Assembly: GCA_003427395.1 (NCBI GenBank)
Contig: BFEA01000053.1
Location: 969,616 to 990,856 of the forward strand
Source: Chara braunii
Taxonomy: Eukaryota; Streptophyta; Charophyceae; Charales; Characeae
DNA: 21,241 nucleotides
Direction of reading: 5' to 3'
The notes below the pieces were generated by a model. The model was given only the letters and a program-made list of their open reading frames with translations, searched no databases and had not been told where the DNA came from. Below, piece by piece: positions 1-7,811 of the stretch. Position 1 is the stretch's first letter. Each line of letters opens with the position of its first letter. The translations under genes were made by a program, and so were the position numbers.

Positions 1-144
1 TTAAGTCTTTCAGTCATAGCGCTGGTCCGAATAAACTTTGGCAACGTCAATCTCATCAAGTCCTCCAATTTAGTGAAAAGGTCAGACAGCGTCCGACGTT
101 GAAATCCACAGGCATATACCCTTGTCAGGGTTTCTGCCTCGACA
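1..144 (-). repeat. Right end of a candidate LTR (first copy of direct repeat)
   Basis: This segment matches 7005-7148 in direct orientation with 4 mismatches in 144 bases. Similarity stops sharply after CGACA at 144 and 7148, so both copies share the same right-hand boundary. Read on the minus strand, the unit begins TGTCG, a typical LTR start (TG...). I infer that this is the beginning of an LTR whose remainder lies left of the window. The alternative is a duplicated coding fragment: one minus-strand frame stays open through both copies. The three differences I checked in that frame are one silent and two amino-acid-changing, so it shows no clear coding constraint. Confidence 0.6.
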
Positions 145-296
145 GCATTCCCGGACCCCATTGAACGACGTCCCCGTCGTTCACCATCAAAATTACAAGG
201 TCGAAATTCTTATGAAATTTCCATGTGGAAGCGACAATTATAATATACAACAATCCAACCCAATTATACGGAACAACCTAAACTTTCACAAAAAAC

Positions 297-571
297 CTGG
301 ATTCAGCCTCCTGAAGCATAAATATGAACACAACAAAACTGGATTCAGCCTCCAGAAGCCTAAACTTAACAGTTTTCTACTCATCAAGTGGAATAGTACC
401 AGATTCATCCCTTGGCAAGCCTAAAAATCAAAACTTGGACGCAGATTCCACCCTTAGAAGCCTAAAATATAGAGGATCTTTTTTCAGAATGGTCCCAGCA
501 TCATCCCACTGGCGGCCAACAAATTATGTCCCCCTAAATGGTCACCAGATTACGCCCCTGGAAGCCTAAAA
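297..571. repeat. Degenerate tandem repeat, five copies
   Basis: Five copies of a core of about 28 bp, roughly GGATTCAGCCTCCAGAAGCC followed by TAAA, start near 297, 339, 399, 439 and 543. Spacing is uneven (42, 60, 40 and 104 bp). The 3' half (AAGCCTAAA) is best conserved and the middle has diverged. No other feature explains it. Confidence 0.65.
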
Positions 572-963
572 TTGACAACCTTCACGTTGATATCACAATA
601 GATCATCCTGTTGGAAGCTGTTCAGATCTAGTCTGAACGAACCATTCAGAGAGCAACCACTCATTCAAAGTCCCCGTCCAAGTTTTGAGCCCATTCCAAC
701 TTCAGAGCGAAAAAAAAAACTCACATTGCCATCATATCCGATATCTCTGAACTTTTATGATATGCGTCAAGGAGCGGTGTGATCCTTTTCACAGAATAAC
801 ATCTCGACATCAAGCCCCGCTTAAGATTCGAGCCTCACCACCTTCCCTCCGATTCCAGCGCTTTCAATCCTATTAGTCCTCTGCATGTAGAGTAGAACTG
901 CCCCACCTTCCATAACTGAGGTTGGTTAGACCCCGGTCATAGAGGTACGGTGACCATGTCTGA

Positions 964-995
964 CACGAGGTGAGGTAACCACTCCTCCCCTCGTG
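964..995. repeat. Inverted repeat (12-bp arms, one mismatch)
   Basis: Arms 964-975 and 984-995 pair in 11 of 12 positions around an 8-nt loop. It is isolated within the short internal region. Function unknown. Confidence 0.5.
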
Positions 996-1832
996 GCAAA
1001 CAATAGTCGCCTACCGTACATACAATATTCTAATAAGACATCAACGCCTTCCTCCCTTTCAATGATAGTGTAGTCCTCTTTCCCTTAAACGACATAGGGT
1101 TCAGAAGACAACATCCCGCTATGGACCAGGAGCATAGCTCCGGTGCGAGCCTCACTACTATCTACAGAGCTCACAATTACATCAGAAAGATATCATGAAA
1201 TGACAACAAACAAATGACTATTACATTCAAATCAACAATGATACAACTCACAACAATTTACAACAAATGCTTTCACATAGAATTTCATAAATGTTCCGAG
1301 CTAAATAATTACTAACAATAGATCAGATACCTTAATGCAAAACATATCAGATACACACAAAATTGATAACCTTTAAATTAATGGGCGTCCGGGTAAACTG
1401 ATCGACTTAAATGGAAAGTTCATGACTCCACAAAATAATATCAACAAAAATCAACCTTTGACATACAATGTTCCAAATACCTTCAACCAGAGGATCATAA
1501 TTGAAAGAATACCCCCAAAGTATCTGATTGAAGTAATTGATATAAAAAAATTTTCGTACAACGCCTGAAATTTTGTAGATAATAACAATAATTTTAACTA
1601 TGAGAAAAATAACTGATTACATCCAAATCACGATTTTTAAATGTATATTGAACTGAAATGTTCTGAATAAATCCTCCGAAAATATCCACAATGTAGAGTC
1701 TCAAAATAATTAGAAATAAATATATAGCGATAAAATAATTAGTTCCAAAAATTTAGATTGCAATCAAATAAGCCATCATAAAACAAAACATCCGAGTATC
1801 GTTCCACAAGGGACAACGCCAGTTTGTCGTTA

Positions 1833-1850
1833 TCCCCGGCAACGGCGCCA
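1833..1850 (-). promoter_or_regulatory. Candidate primer-binding site for tRNA-Asp
   Basis: The plus strand reads TCCCCGGCAACGGCGCCA, which to my knowledge equals the last 18 nt of plant cytosolic tRNA-Asp(GUC) including CCA. On the minus strand this gives a retrotransposon primer-binding site beginning TGG, where the tRNA primes minus-strand DNA synthesis. After a 2-nt spacer, TGTCG starts at 1853, fitting the end of a minus-oriented 5' LTR. The bases upstream do not fold as the rest of a tRNA, so this is not a tRNA gene. Confidence 0.65.
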
Positions 1851-1865
1851 CATGTCGTGCGCATT

Positions 1866-1887
1866 GGCCCTCGCGCGAACGAGGGCC
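1866..1887. repeat. Perfect hairpin, 8-bp arms, 6-nt loop
   Basis: GGCCCTCG at 1866-1873 pairs with CGAGGGCC at 1880-1887. It lies just inside the left end of the candidate LTR. Confidence 0.55.
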
Positions 1888-2084
1888 CTCCCGGCCATGT
1901 CACGCAGGAGATAAACAAAATAGAACCATCCTGAGACAACTCGCGAACGACGCATAATTAATCCCGCGAGCCGCCGAGACGAACGTGGTTGCATCGCTCC
2001 TTCGCCGCTCTAGCCGGGTGCGCCAACTTTACATCCTGCGGTCCCCTACGACAGGATAGGTTCTCGCGGGGCACATCTTACCTT

Positions 2085-2110
2085 CCTAAGGGGCTGTCGC
2101 CACCCTTAGG
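2085..2110. repeat. Perfect hairpin, 8-bp arms, 10-nt loop
   Basis: CCTAAGGG at 2085-2092 pairs with CCCTTAGG at 2103-2110. It is one of many similar hairpins in the candidate LTR. Confidence 0.55.
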
Positions 2111-2213
2111 GGCGTATCCCTATCGAGCTACTGACCCACGTGCGAAAGCTTTTAGATGCAATTGCAGAGGTAGATCAGCCGAGGGCGTTTGCTCATCCGT
2201 TGTAGTATAGATA

Positions 2214-2233
2214 CGCTTGGTTAACGCCAAGCG
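2214..2233. repeat. Perfect hairpin, 7-bp arms, 6-nt loop
   Basis: CGCTTGG at 2214-2220 pairs with CCAAGCG at 2227-2233. It directly follows a 13-nt match to the 5' part of tRNA-Asp (2198-2210), giving a vaguely tRNA-like look, but the acceptor stem and T arm are missing. Confidence 0.5.
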
Positions 2234-2259
2234 GACCCGAACGTCGTCCGTTCTTGGGG

Positions 2260-2450
2260 CGCTGATCTCCTAGGTGCGGAGCAAACGTCGGTCGACTAGG
2301 ACGGTCTCAACCACGCGTGCAACCCAAATTTAATCCTAGTCTCTTTTACACATANCGCTGATCTCCTAGGTGCGGAGCAAACGTCGGTCGACTAGGACGG
2401 TCTCAACCACGCGTGCAACCCAAATTTAATCCTAGTCTCTTTTACACATA
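2260..2450. repeat. Exact 95-bp tandem duplication across a single N (probable assembly artefact)
   Basis: 2260-2354 and 2356-2450 are identical over 95 bases and are separated only by an N at 2355. This is the usual mark of two contig ends that overlap but were scaffolded without merging. The true sequence probably holds one copy. Confidence 0.85.
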
Positions 2451-3165
2451 GTCAAGTGAGAGTCATAACATTCCCAAACAATTACACCAACAGAAGTCGA
2501 CCGTAGTCGTCAGAAATATATCAAATATNAAATAATAACTAAAAGGATAAAATCATCATTAGATANATTTAATAACACAAAATCAGAAACAATNCGACNG
2601 CCTCANGTCGAGTATCACAATACCATCATACAACCGCCAACAAGNAGTTGGCTATTGANAATAATATAGACGNGGACGACGAGGTAGTCNGCTGCTTTAG
2701 NCATGACTTGATGAGACANGATGCCAAAGTCATTTATTTCAGCCTACCGTCGACCCAGGATTAAGCACGCACACCTATTTCCACACATTTTTAATATCAT
2801 TGAACGACGGGATGCTTCGTCGATGATTCTTGATCAGGGGCATTGCTTGACGTGTTGCATGCCTCTTCCTCTAGGAAGTGGTCTGGGCTACTCCTCCTCC
2901 TCGTCCAAGCATAGGCTGGGATCTCTGAAGTCGGGTCGTCTCCACCGAATCGGCAAGCACCCCCCCGTAGAACGGTCCNCTCCGGGTCGATAACAGGGTC
3001 GGCTCCGAAAGCAACGAACCCCCGCCCCGGATACTCCCTAGAGATAGCGGATGCATCCACTGCATATAGCTTCATATATTTTTCTTATCTCCTAAGTTCA
3101 AGGTAACTTAGACGAAAAGAATCTGAGGAGACAGAAAATGAGAATCATTTTGACAGGTACAGGCA
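2451..3165. other. Non-coding segment with scattered ambiguous bases
   Basis: Single Ns occur at 2529, 2566, 2594, 2600, 2606, 2645, 2659, 2673, 2690, 2701, 2719 and 2979. No gene is recognisable. Isolated Ns suggest a consensus built from several non-identical repeat copies, or low-quality gap filling. Short open frames at 2721-3075 on both strands have no recognisable motifs. Confidence 0.5.
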
Positions 3166-3303
3166 GATAAGGTCATTCGGGATAGAACGGGTCAATTCTA
3201 TGGGAAAGACTAAGTCCATTTGACCTTATCCGCTTTATTTCAATCGTATTCATTTTACGACATGCATTGAATTGACCTTTTTCAGAACAACAAATCCTTT
3301 TGA
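3149..3303. promoter_or_regulatory. Cluster of TTGAC elements with interlocked inverted repeats
   Basis: TTGAC or its complement occurs near 3150, 3190, 3220, 3273 and 3299. TTGAC(C/T) is the W-box bound by plant WRKY factors. Two perfect inverted repeats interlock: GATAAGGTCA (3166-3175) with TGACCTTATC (3221-3230), and GGTCAATTC (3190-3198) with GAATTGACC (3269-3277). The order is A-B-A'-B'. A regulatory role in the LTR is inferred only. Confidence 0.3.
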
Positions 3304-3547
3304 CAAGCAGAAAGGTAAAAGGTCGAAAGAAGATAATTTTTTTCATCTTCCCCAAATAGGTATAAATCAAACTCCTTTGCAAGCATCCTTCTACCTACCT
3401 GCATAACATACATAGAAAACAAGTTCAAAAGAAAATATTACAATCCCAGTCTCGCGTCAGATCTTCCCACTCACGTGCATGATTCGCACAACTTTCCCTG
3501 CCTTTTCTTTCAAATGTTCAAACGAACAGGGTCATAAAAAGTGTGGG

Positions 3548-3619
3548 TTCACACGGGTGTGAAGGGGAGTCTGAGTCGTTCGACTGACCTTGAGTGAAGT
3601 TTGATCCGACTCACTCAAG
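3548..3619. repeat. Two perfect hairpins
   Basis: TTCACAC (3548-3554) pairs with GTGTGAA (3557-3563) around a 2-nt gap. CTTGAGTGA (3589-3597) pairs with TCACTCAAG (3611-3619) around a 13-nt loop. Function unknown. Confidence 0.5.
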
Positions 3620-3819
3620 AAAGCCGGGTAATATTCCAATCAGAAGAAAATAATCGTCGTAGAAAAAAATATGCAGCATACAACTCACAAGTTGTGGCCT
3701 TTCTCCTGAATTATAGTCCGCGTCCTTCTCCAAGTACTCAAATGCGCAGAAGTTGGGCCACAGAAAAAACTCAAGCGAGATGACCCTCTAAGAGGGTGTT
3801 CCCACAAATGAGATCTCTC

Positions 3820-4080
3820 GTGGTCCCAATGTTAAAATGTCCCAGAATGATTCCTGCTTAGACTGGTCCCAATATCCTGGGCTGTCCCAACACAGTCTCA
3901 ATTGCACTTTCTTCACCCATGGTACGTCCCAACCAAATCAAGGTCCACGCCGCCTCCAATCATCATGTATGTTCACAACAACCACACCAATATGTCGGTC
4001 CCGATCTCAAATCCGTCCCACCTGGTCCCGAAACGGTCCCTGATGGTCCCATGCTACTGCCACATCATTGGATGGTCCCA
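3820..4080. repeat. Array of GGTCCC/GTCCC motifs
   Basis: About eleven GTCCC or GGTCCC words occur in about 260 bp (near 3822, 3838, 3863, 3883, 3924, 3995, 4013, 4022, 4033, 4043 and 4073), where chance would give fewer than one on this strand. Spacing is irregular (9-70 bp). The first lies in GTGGTCCC, which matches the plant TCP-factor consensus GTGGNCCC. It may be a decayed minisatellite or a protein-binding cluster. Confidence 0.5.
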
Positions 4081-4482
4081 AATTCAAATCCCGCTTGCAC
4101 CGCGCGCCGCAAAAAAATAAACGTGGATCTGACTCAAAAACCGCATATGCTGGGAGTCTCAAAAAAATAAAGATGTTCAACCGTCGCAACCGCAAGCACT
4201 GCAATTCCATTAGCGAAAGCCGTGTGCATCTACTCAGCGATCTCTTCATGCCGGTGGTCCACGCACCACTGTCGCACAGTCCCAACCACGCACCAGCGTC
4301 AATCCAACCTCTAGGCCACACTGAGGTCCACCATAAACACTGGGCACCGCAAAATAAGCAGACCACTGCTCGCCACGCCCTCAAACCCGGTACCATGGCT
4401 GCCCCGCCACACCCCCCAGATCACATACAAAAACTGCCTCTGCTATGACGCAGAGGACCCGCAACATCTTCCCTCACAATAG

Positions 4483-4800
4483 TGTTGCCGACATGCCGGT
4501 AGCATAACCACAATGAAAATATTGTTGCCGCCGCCAATTCCGGCAACATGATCTCACTGAAGAATGTTGCCGCCGCCATGCCAAAAACCCCGGCAACACT
4601 TCCTCACTGCCAACACCACTGCCGCTGTACAAAACGGGCAGCACTTCGCACCACTGCCGTTAAAATCAGCACTGTTGCCGCAAAATCTCGGCAGCGCTTC
4701 TGCACCACCGCCGTCAAGCCCGGCGCCGCCGCCGCAAAATTTCGGCAGCGCTTCCGCGCCACCGTGAATAAAGTTGCCACCGCCGAAAAATTTCGGCAGC
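4483..4800. repeat. Array of related GC-rich hairpins (GTTGCCG ... CGGCAAC)
   Basis: At least seven diverged inverted repeats with the same arms follow one another. Examples are 4523-4530 with 4541-4548 (perfect, loop 10), 4565-4572 with 4591-4598 (perfect, loop 18), 4673-4680 with 4689-4696, and 4782-4788 with 4791-4797 (GCCGAAA/TTTCGGC). The first (4483-4504) differs only by changes that keep G-U pairs. Open frames crossing this stretch on both strands are alanine- or glycine-rich by-products of the repeat. Confidence 0.6.
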
Positions 4801-5100
4801 GCTTCTGCACTACTGCCGCAGCCGCCGCCGAAAGAGTAGTAGAGCCTCCCCCTACCGTCGTCGCCATGGCTGCGGCTTTGGCCGACAACACTTCCACCCT
4901 TGCTGAGATGGTGGCTATGGCAGCCTCCACTCAGCCTCCATTGCAGACCTCCTCTCTCCTCCTCCCTTCTGCATCTCGGCAGCATAATGCTGCTCACTAC
5001 TCCACATTCAATCAGAATGTTGGCAGCACCTCAACTCAGTGAGGATGCTGCTGGCCAACCCTGCTTTTACAGCTGGGCTGGAGTGGAGGGCAGCCACTTG

Positions 5101-5196
5101 AGGCTCAGCCAAAAAAACGGGGCTGAGCCTAGCCCTCGATCTAAACTTCGATCGAGGGCTGGGAATCTTGATGTTCCACTAGGAACATCAAGTCCC
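5101..5196. repeat. Three back-to-back perfect hairpins
   Basis: 5101-5110 pairs with 5121-5130 (10 bp, loop 10). Immediately after, 5131-5140 pairs with 5151-5160 (10 bp, loop 10). Then 5167-5177 pairs with 5182-5192 (11 bp, loop 4), extended by GGGA/TCCC at 5161-5164 and 5193-5196. The arms differ in sequence but abut without spacing, so this is a designed-looking run rather than one repeated unit. Confidence 0.7.
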
Positions 5197-5275
5197 TAAC
5201 TTTAGTAATGCACTTGGCCGCCACCCCAAGCCAGAGGCAATTCAGCCATTTGCAGCAGCCTGGTCAAGAATGAAC

Positions 5276-5320
5276 AGGTGCAGTCCCATGAGCCCCTAAA
5301 AACTTCTAGGGGCTGCACCT
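5276..5320. repeat. Nested, mutually exclusive hairpins
   Basis: AGCCCCTA (5291-5298) pairs with TAGGGGCT (5307-5314). AGGTGCAG (5276-5283) pairs with CTGCACCT (5313-5320). The two stems share bases 5313-5314, so they compete at the junction. Further similar hairpins follow at 5396-5421, 5677-5696, 5783-5799 and 5954-5971. Confidence 0.5.
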
Positions 5321-5588
5321 CTTCCATGGTCGCGGCCACATTCGCGGCCGTTACCTTTTTCCCCATCTTTTTTTTTTTTTCCTAGAGCAGGGGCAGCTCG
5401 TCGTTTGAAAAACGAACGAGCACGTCCCTCCCCTCCCAGTCATTTCACAGAGTCGAACTAGAGTCAAGCTCAAAAGACCTTTTTTTCCACCTTTGCCCCG
5501 CGCCCGTACCCGGACGCTTTCAGCGCCAGGTTCGGGCGCGCCAGCAAACACTGCAGCCCGTTTCAAAATCCAACAGGCGCAGGTAGCT

Positions 5589-5590
<2 letters not shown>

Positions 5591-5648
<58 letters not shown>
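5591..5648. repeat. (TC)29 microsatellite
   Basis: An uninterrupted TC dinucleotide run of 58 bp. An open frame through it (5493-5747 plus strand) encodes a Ser-Leu run and is not a gene. Confidence 0.95.
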
Positions 5649-5650
<2 letters not shown>

Positions 5651-5713
5651 GAACCCCCCCCCGATATACCTGCATACAGCCGCATTTCTACGGCTGATTC
5701 ATTCGGCTGGCCC

Positions 5714-5764
5714 GCTGTCGAGGCTTAGCCTCCTGATGAGTCGGTGAGAGTCCGACGAAACAGT
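5714..5764 (+). ncRNA. Type III hammerhead ribozyme
   Basis: All hammerhead elements are present in order. The cleavage triplet GUC is at 5717-5719, with cleavage expected after 5719. Stem I is GAGGC/GCCTC (5720-5724 with 5728-5732), closed by a 3-nt loop. The core CTGATGA is at 5733-5739. Stem II is GTCGG/CCGAC (5740-5744 with 5752-5756), with a 7-nt loop. The core GAAA is at 5757-5760. A short stem III pairs 5760-5764 with 5714-5718, ending in a G-U pair. Stem III is the open stem, so this is topology III, the type found in plant viroid-like RNAs and in retrozymes. Such RNAs self-cleave, usually to process multimers. It lies inside the candidate LTR but on the strand opposite to gag-pol. 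I saw no second copy in the window. Confidence 0.88.
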
Positions 5765-6038
5765 CGAGCGCATTCAAGTCCCGTTCGTTTGAAACGAACA
5801 GGAGCATTCACTCAACACAAAACAAAAAAAACAAAGAATCCAAATAAAATCTAGAAAGAAATCTAACAAAAATTTTGGAAAAAATCTAAACGAAATCTTA
5901 CAAAGAAAAAAAAAAAAAAAGACAAGGAACTCTCAAAAAAAAAGAAAAACGGTCGCCCGTTTCTTCGGGCGCCTACCTAGTTTGTTGGGACACTAAGGGT
6001 CTCGCTCCACTACTGGCAGCGCCACATGGCACTATAGA

Positions 6039-6067
6039 TATTATTATTATTATTATATATATATATT
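6039..6067. repeat. (ATT)n/(AT)n microsatellite
   Basis: A run of ATT units passes into AT units. A 22-base poly-T lies nearby at 6266-6287. Confidence 0.85.
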
Positions 6068-6377
6068 TTCTTTCTTTTTCCCGCTGGCTTAGGCCAACGG
6101 TCACGTCGTTTCGACCTGGTGGCGCCAACCACGAGAACCAAGAAGGAGGAAATAAAGAAGAAGAACAAAACAAAAAAAAGAAAGAACTCCTTACCTCGAC
6201 GTAGCTGCTGTCTCCATCGCGCCCGTATCTGGCTGCTTACGCGGCCAGCTACAGGACAGATAAGGTTTTTTTTTTTTTTTTTTTTTTCCAAAAAATAATA
6301 AAAATAAAATTTTGACCCCTTTCTCGGCTTAAGCGTGTCATCCTTGCGCAGGGGCCATACCATGATACCACCCACGC

Positions 6378-6638
6378 GGCCGATTTCGGCCCTGCGATCT
6401 GGTGGATCGCGTGGTCGAGAATGACCGCGTCACTTCAGGGGGTTGGGCCGCTCCTATCAAAAGGAGCTAGCCCAGTCACAGTCGTTGGGCTCGATCCCTG
6501 AATCTGCAGGGTAATAATCGGGCGGCAGTACCTACTGGGTTAGCTCCTTCTCACGTCCAAAGAGGAGCAACCCTTCTATATGAAGGGCTCCCAATGCCCA
6601 GTCGGCCCCCTTCCAGCGCTTAGCAGGCTAAGCCTGCT
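6378..6638. repeat. Run of perfect hairpins
   Basis: Stems include 6378-6382 with 6387-6391, 6394-6399 with 6405-6410, 6450-6455 with 6462-6467 (enclosed by 6444-6448 with 6470-6474), 6526-6530 with 6533-6537, 6543-6548 with 6563-6568 (enclosed by 6537-6541 with 6569-6573), 6571-6576 with 6582-6587, and 6622-6629 with 6631-6638. A further one is at 6832-6847. No gene is supported in 5800-7000. Confidence 0.6.
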
Positions 6639-7004
6639 TGTTGCTGTGGCCGCGAGGCGGGGTCGACAGCCGACAGCCTTAGCAGTTGCCCTACCCAACC
6701 GGCCCCAACACCTTCACCTCTGGTCCTCAGCGCAGAAGCCCCGCGGACCCAAAACCCTCCTGCTCTTTCACGCTGCGGTCCCATCCTTGTCGCAACGACC
6801 CCTTTTTTAGCCCACTTAGGCTCTGAATCGCGCGGCTTAACAGCCGCCTGACCTTATTATATGTAGTCTGTGTTTTACTTTAGTTTTCTCATGATCGTAC
6901 ATTATTGCAGCCTCGTCAAAACCCGCGGACGACAGTGCCGACTCCCGCTATCCCGCACGGGCGTCAATGTCGTATTACATCGACGGCGTCAGATTCTAAA
7001 AAGT

Positions 7005-7148
7005 TTAAGTCTTTCAGTCATAGCGCTGGTCCGAATAAACTTTGGCAACGTCAATCTCATCAAGTCCTCCAATTTAGTGAAAAGGTCAGACAGCGTCCGG
7101 CGTTGAAATCCACGGGCAGATACCCTTGTCAGGGTTTCTGCCCCGACA
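7005..7148 (-). repeat. Right end of the candidate LTR (second copy of direct repeat)
   Basis: This is the copy of 1-144 next to the gag-pol element. On the minus strand it begins TGTCGGGGCAGAAACC, so it fits the start of the 3' LTR after integrase. The preceding minus-strand bases (from about 7165) are purine-rich with a GGGG run but interrupted by pyrimidines, so a polypurine tract is only weakly supported. Confidence 0.6.
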
Positions 7149-7587
7149 ACGTAACTTCCAGCCCCACCTTTGCGAGTTCCCGGGTCTTGATAATCCATTT
7201 GTGCCTGATCACATTGGTCCATTGTTGAAACCAATGACTGGGTGTTGGCCCAAACTCGTCCTCCCATCTGAAAGCCCCGTCGCCCGGCTGGTGCATCGGA
7301 GGCCGCCCTTCTTCCCTAGGCCTCGAGATCTCATCCCTCTCATCCCCGCTGCTGATGTCTATGACTTCTTGTACATCCTCCTCCCCGTCCTCCTCGTCTT
7401 CTGTCTGTATGGGGCTATACCCACCTGCTAGGTTCTTCGGATCGTAGGTAAAAGGAATCTTTGTCCCCGTCACATAACCCTCACAATTGCCGTGGTCGCT
7501 TCGTCCTTCAAGCGGGCTTTCCCTTTTTTCCTCCTCGTCTTTCGCTTGTTGCGCATATCCTGTCTCTCCCCCCTTTCCGCATCCCAA
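7129..7587 (-). CDS. Possible accessory protein downstream of integrase, acidic
   Basis: A 152-aa frame between integrase and the LTR, on the same strand as gag-pol. It is hydrophilic, with an acidic middle part containing TEDEEDGEEDVQEV and IDISSGDE. There is no signal peptide, membrane segment or known motif. Its stop codon lies 20 bp inside the LTR. Another frame (7470-7784) overlaps it and has similar charge, so a frameshift may have broken a longer ORF. It could be a third ORF of the element, a remnant of it, or a chance frame in a purine-rich strand. Confidence 0.35.
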   Translation of the reverse strand: MGCGKGGETGYAQQAKDEEEKRESPLEGRSDHGNCEGYVTGTKIPFTYDPKNLAGGYSPIQTEDEEDGEEDVQEVIDISSGDERDEISRPREEGRPPMHQPGDGAFRWEDEFGPTPSHWFQQWTNVIRHKWIIKTRELAKVGLEVTLSGQKP

Positions 7588-7811
7588 GGCTCACACCGGT
7601 CGCATTCCTCGGCCCTTTCTTCGTCAGAGGCGCGAACCTTGCCTCTCATCTCCGTGTCGCCCTGTCCTCCCATATTTGCCCTTCCCCTCTCGCCTTCACT
7701 CCCAGATGAGATTTTTATCCCCTCTCCCTTCCGGAGGGGGGAGGGTCTTCTACATAGGCACTTCCTTCCACCCCTGCCTACCACCGGTCCGCCTATGAGC
7801 CCTATGTACAG

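Larger units (their letters stand above)
145..1832 (-). other. Non-coding, AT-rich internal region of a short LTR-flanked unit
   Basis: No convincing gene is present. The segment lies between the LTR end at 144 and the primer-binding site at 1833-1850, so on the minus strand it would be the internal region of a small non-autonomous element (about 1.7 kb, similar in concept to LARD or TRIM elements). It contains a degenerate tandem repeat (297-571) and an imperfect hairpin (964-995). 1190-1760 is strongly AT-rich with nothing recognisable. The element interpretation is inferred from the flanking signals only. Confidence 0.4.
1853..7148 (-). mobile_element. Candidate very long LTR (about 5.3 kb) shared by two units
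   Basis: The left boundary comes from TGTCG at 1853 next to the tRNA-Asp primer-binding site. The right boundary comes from CGACA at 7148, where the direct repeat with 1-144 ends. TGTCG and CGACA form a 5-bp terminal inverted repeat, as expected for an LTR. It would serve as 5' LTR for the short unit on its left and as 3' LTR for the gag-pol element on its right, all on the minus strand. No gene is supported inside. LTRs of this size are rare but known, for example in Ogre elements. Only the last 144 bp can be compared with a second copy, so the full extent is inferred and may include nested insertions. Confidence 0.45.

Noticed and set aside
1833-1850. A tRNA-Asp gene
   Set aside because: Only the 3' 18 nt match; no D arm, anticodon arm or acceptor partner lies upstream.
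2198-2260. A tRNA gene with a TAGTATAG A box
   Set aside because: The central hairpin is too long for an anticodon arm, and no T arm or matching acceptor strand follows.
4483-4800. CRISPR array
   Set aside because: Repeats are diverged, spacers are not uniform, there are no cas genes and the context is eukaryotic.
4548-5042. 164-aa plus-strand frame, Ala-rich
   Set aside because: It is produced by the GTTGCCG hairpin array. Overlapping frames on both strands are equally open and low-complexity.
5368-5380. Poly-T tracts as Pol III terminators or SINE tails
   Set aside because: No A/B box promoter pair or SINE body is associated with the T runs at 5368, 6266 or 15118.
5493-5747. 84-aa frame over the TC repeat and hammerhead
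   Set aside because: Most of it is a Ser-Leu run from the microsatellite.
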